Positions 5,175-5,235 of a stretch of DNA of 5,235 nucleotides are shown piece after piece. The notes under the pieces were generated by a model, which was not told the DNA's origin, made no database searches, and saw nothing but the letters and a program-made list of their open reading frames with translations. Made by a program: the position numbers and the translations under genes. The stretch is from Bdellovibrionales bacterium (lineage in GTDB: Bacteria > Bdellovibrionota > UBA2361 > JAGRAS01). Positions within the stretch are counted from its first letter, which is position 1; each line of letters opens with the position of its first letter. The stretch spans positions 1 through 5,235 of the forward strand of contig JAGRAS010000142.1 in NCBI GenBank assembly GCA_020434465.1. Reading direction: 5' to 3'.

Positions 5175-5235
5175 TCTCAATGTTTTAGAGAATTCCTAAG
5201 CTTCTGCTCTCTAACATTACTGGGGGTTACTGAGA
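5175..5235. repeat. Nested imperfect hairpin at the right end of the transposase unit
   Basis: An inner stem TTAGAGA (5185-5191) / TCTCTAA (5208-5214) with a 16-nt loop, extended by ATGTT/AACAT-like pairing and an outer TCTCA (5175-5179) / TGAGA (5231-5235). The two outer stems are separated on the 3' side only by about 13 unpaired nt containing GGGGG. Such bulged hairpins near element ends are the kind of structure HUH transposases read on single-stranded DNA. The non-coding region 5046-5235 holds nothing else apart from a TTGACA at 5112-5117 without a -10 partner. Confidence 0.45.
5208..5235 (-). repeat. Right arm of the inverted repeat around the transposase
   Basis: On the minus strand it begins TCTCAGTAACCCCCAGTAA and matches the left arm (4040-4067) at 22 of 28 positions. 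It includes a short direct repeat, AGTAA-CCCCC-AGTAA. The matching block ends at the last base of the window, so its outer boundary cannot be determined. Confidence 0.6.

Larger units (their letters stand above)
4040..5235 (+). mobile_element. Putative RAYT/IS200-like unit with imperfect inverted repeats
   Basis: A single Y1 transposase gene bracketed by about 28-bp imperfect inverted repeats (4040-4067 and 5208-5235), each beside a local hairpin. IS200/IS605 elements and RAYT-REP units characteristically carry subterminal hairpins and make no target duplications, which fits the hairpins, whereas long terminal inverted repeats are not typical of IS200. The right limit coincides with the window edge, so the true boundary may lie further right. 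No second gene such as tnpB is present between the arms. Confidence 0.5.

Overview
The window is AT-rich bacterial DNA with four complete genes and one gene cut by the left edge. Gene density is high, Shine-Dalgarno sites are patchy, and sigma-70-like -10/-35 boxes recur. The citrate synthase has the N-terminal segment typical of the type II (Gram-negative-style) gltA family, so a diderm bacterium is likely. No marker present fixes the phylum, and I do not name one.

Layout from left to right: (1) 1-919, minus strand, the first 306 residues of citrate synthase (TCA cycle entry), cut just before the family's MGFGHRVY segment. (2) 920-1328, a gene-free stretch with a perfect 6-bp inverted repeat and a candidate extended -10 promoter. 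(3) 1329-1697, plus strand, a small divergent GroES/Cpn10-like protein with no groEL next to it in the window. (4) 1786-2823, plus strand, a complete tyrosine recombinase of XerC/XerD type with every catalytic residue. (5) 2813-3730, minus strand, an arginase (rocF type). It converges on the recombinase and overlaps its end by 11 bp. (6) 3731-4097, a regulatory and repeat-rich gap with a good arginase promoter, a 15-bp-period direct repeat, a triplicated pyrimidine-rich motif and the left arm of an inverted repeat. (7) 4098-5045, plus strand, a REP-associated/IS200-like Y1 (HUH) transposase with an unusual C-terminal extension. (8) 5046-5235, non-coding and structured, ending in the right arm of the inverted repeat exactly at the last base of the window.

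The housekeeping genes (gltA, arginase, GroES-like) share no obvious pathway beyond central carbon and nitrogen metabolism and are not one operon. The accessory part is the right-hand 1.2 kb: a HUH transposase bracketed by about 28-bp imperfect inverted repeats and local hairpins, consistent with a single-copy RAYT/REP-type unit or an undescribed IS200-like element. This is the strongest candidate for something new. The recombinase looks like a resident Xer-type enzyme, not the integrase of a visible element: no attachment site or tRNA gene was found beside it.
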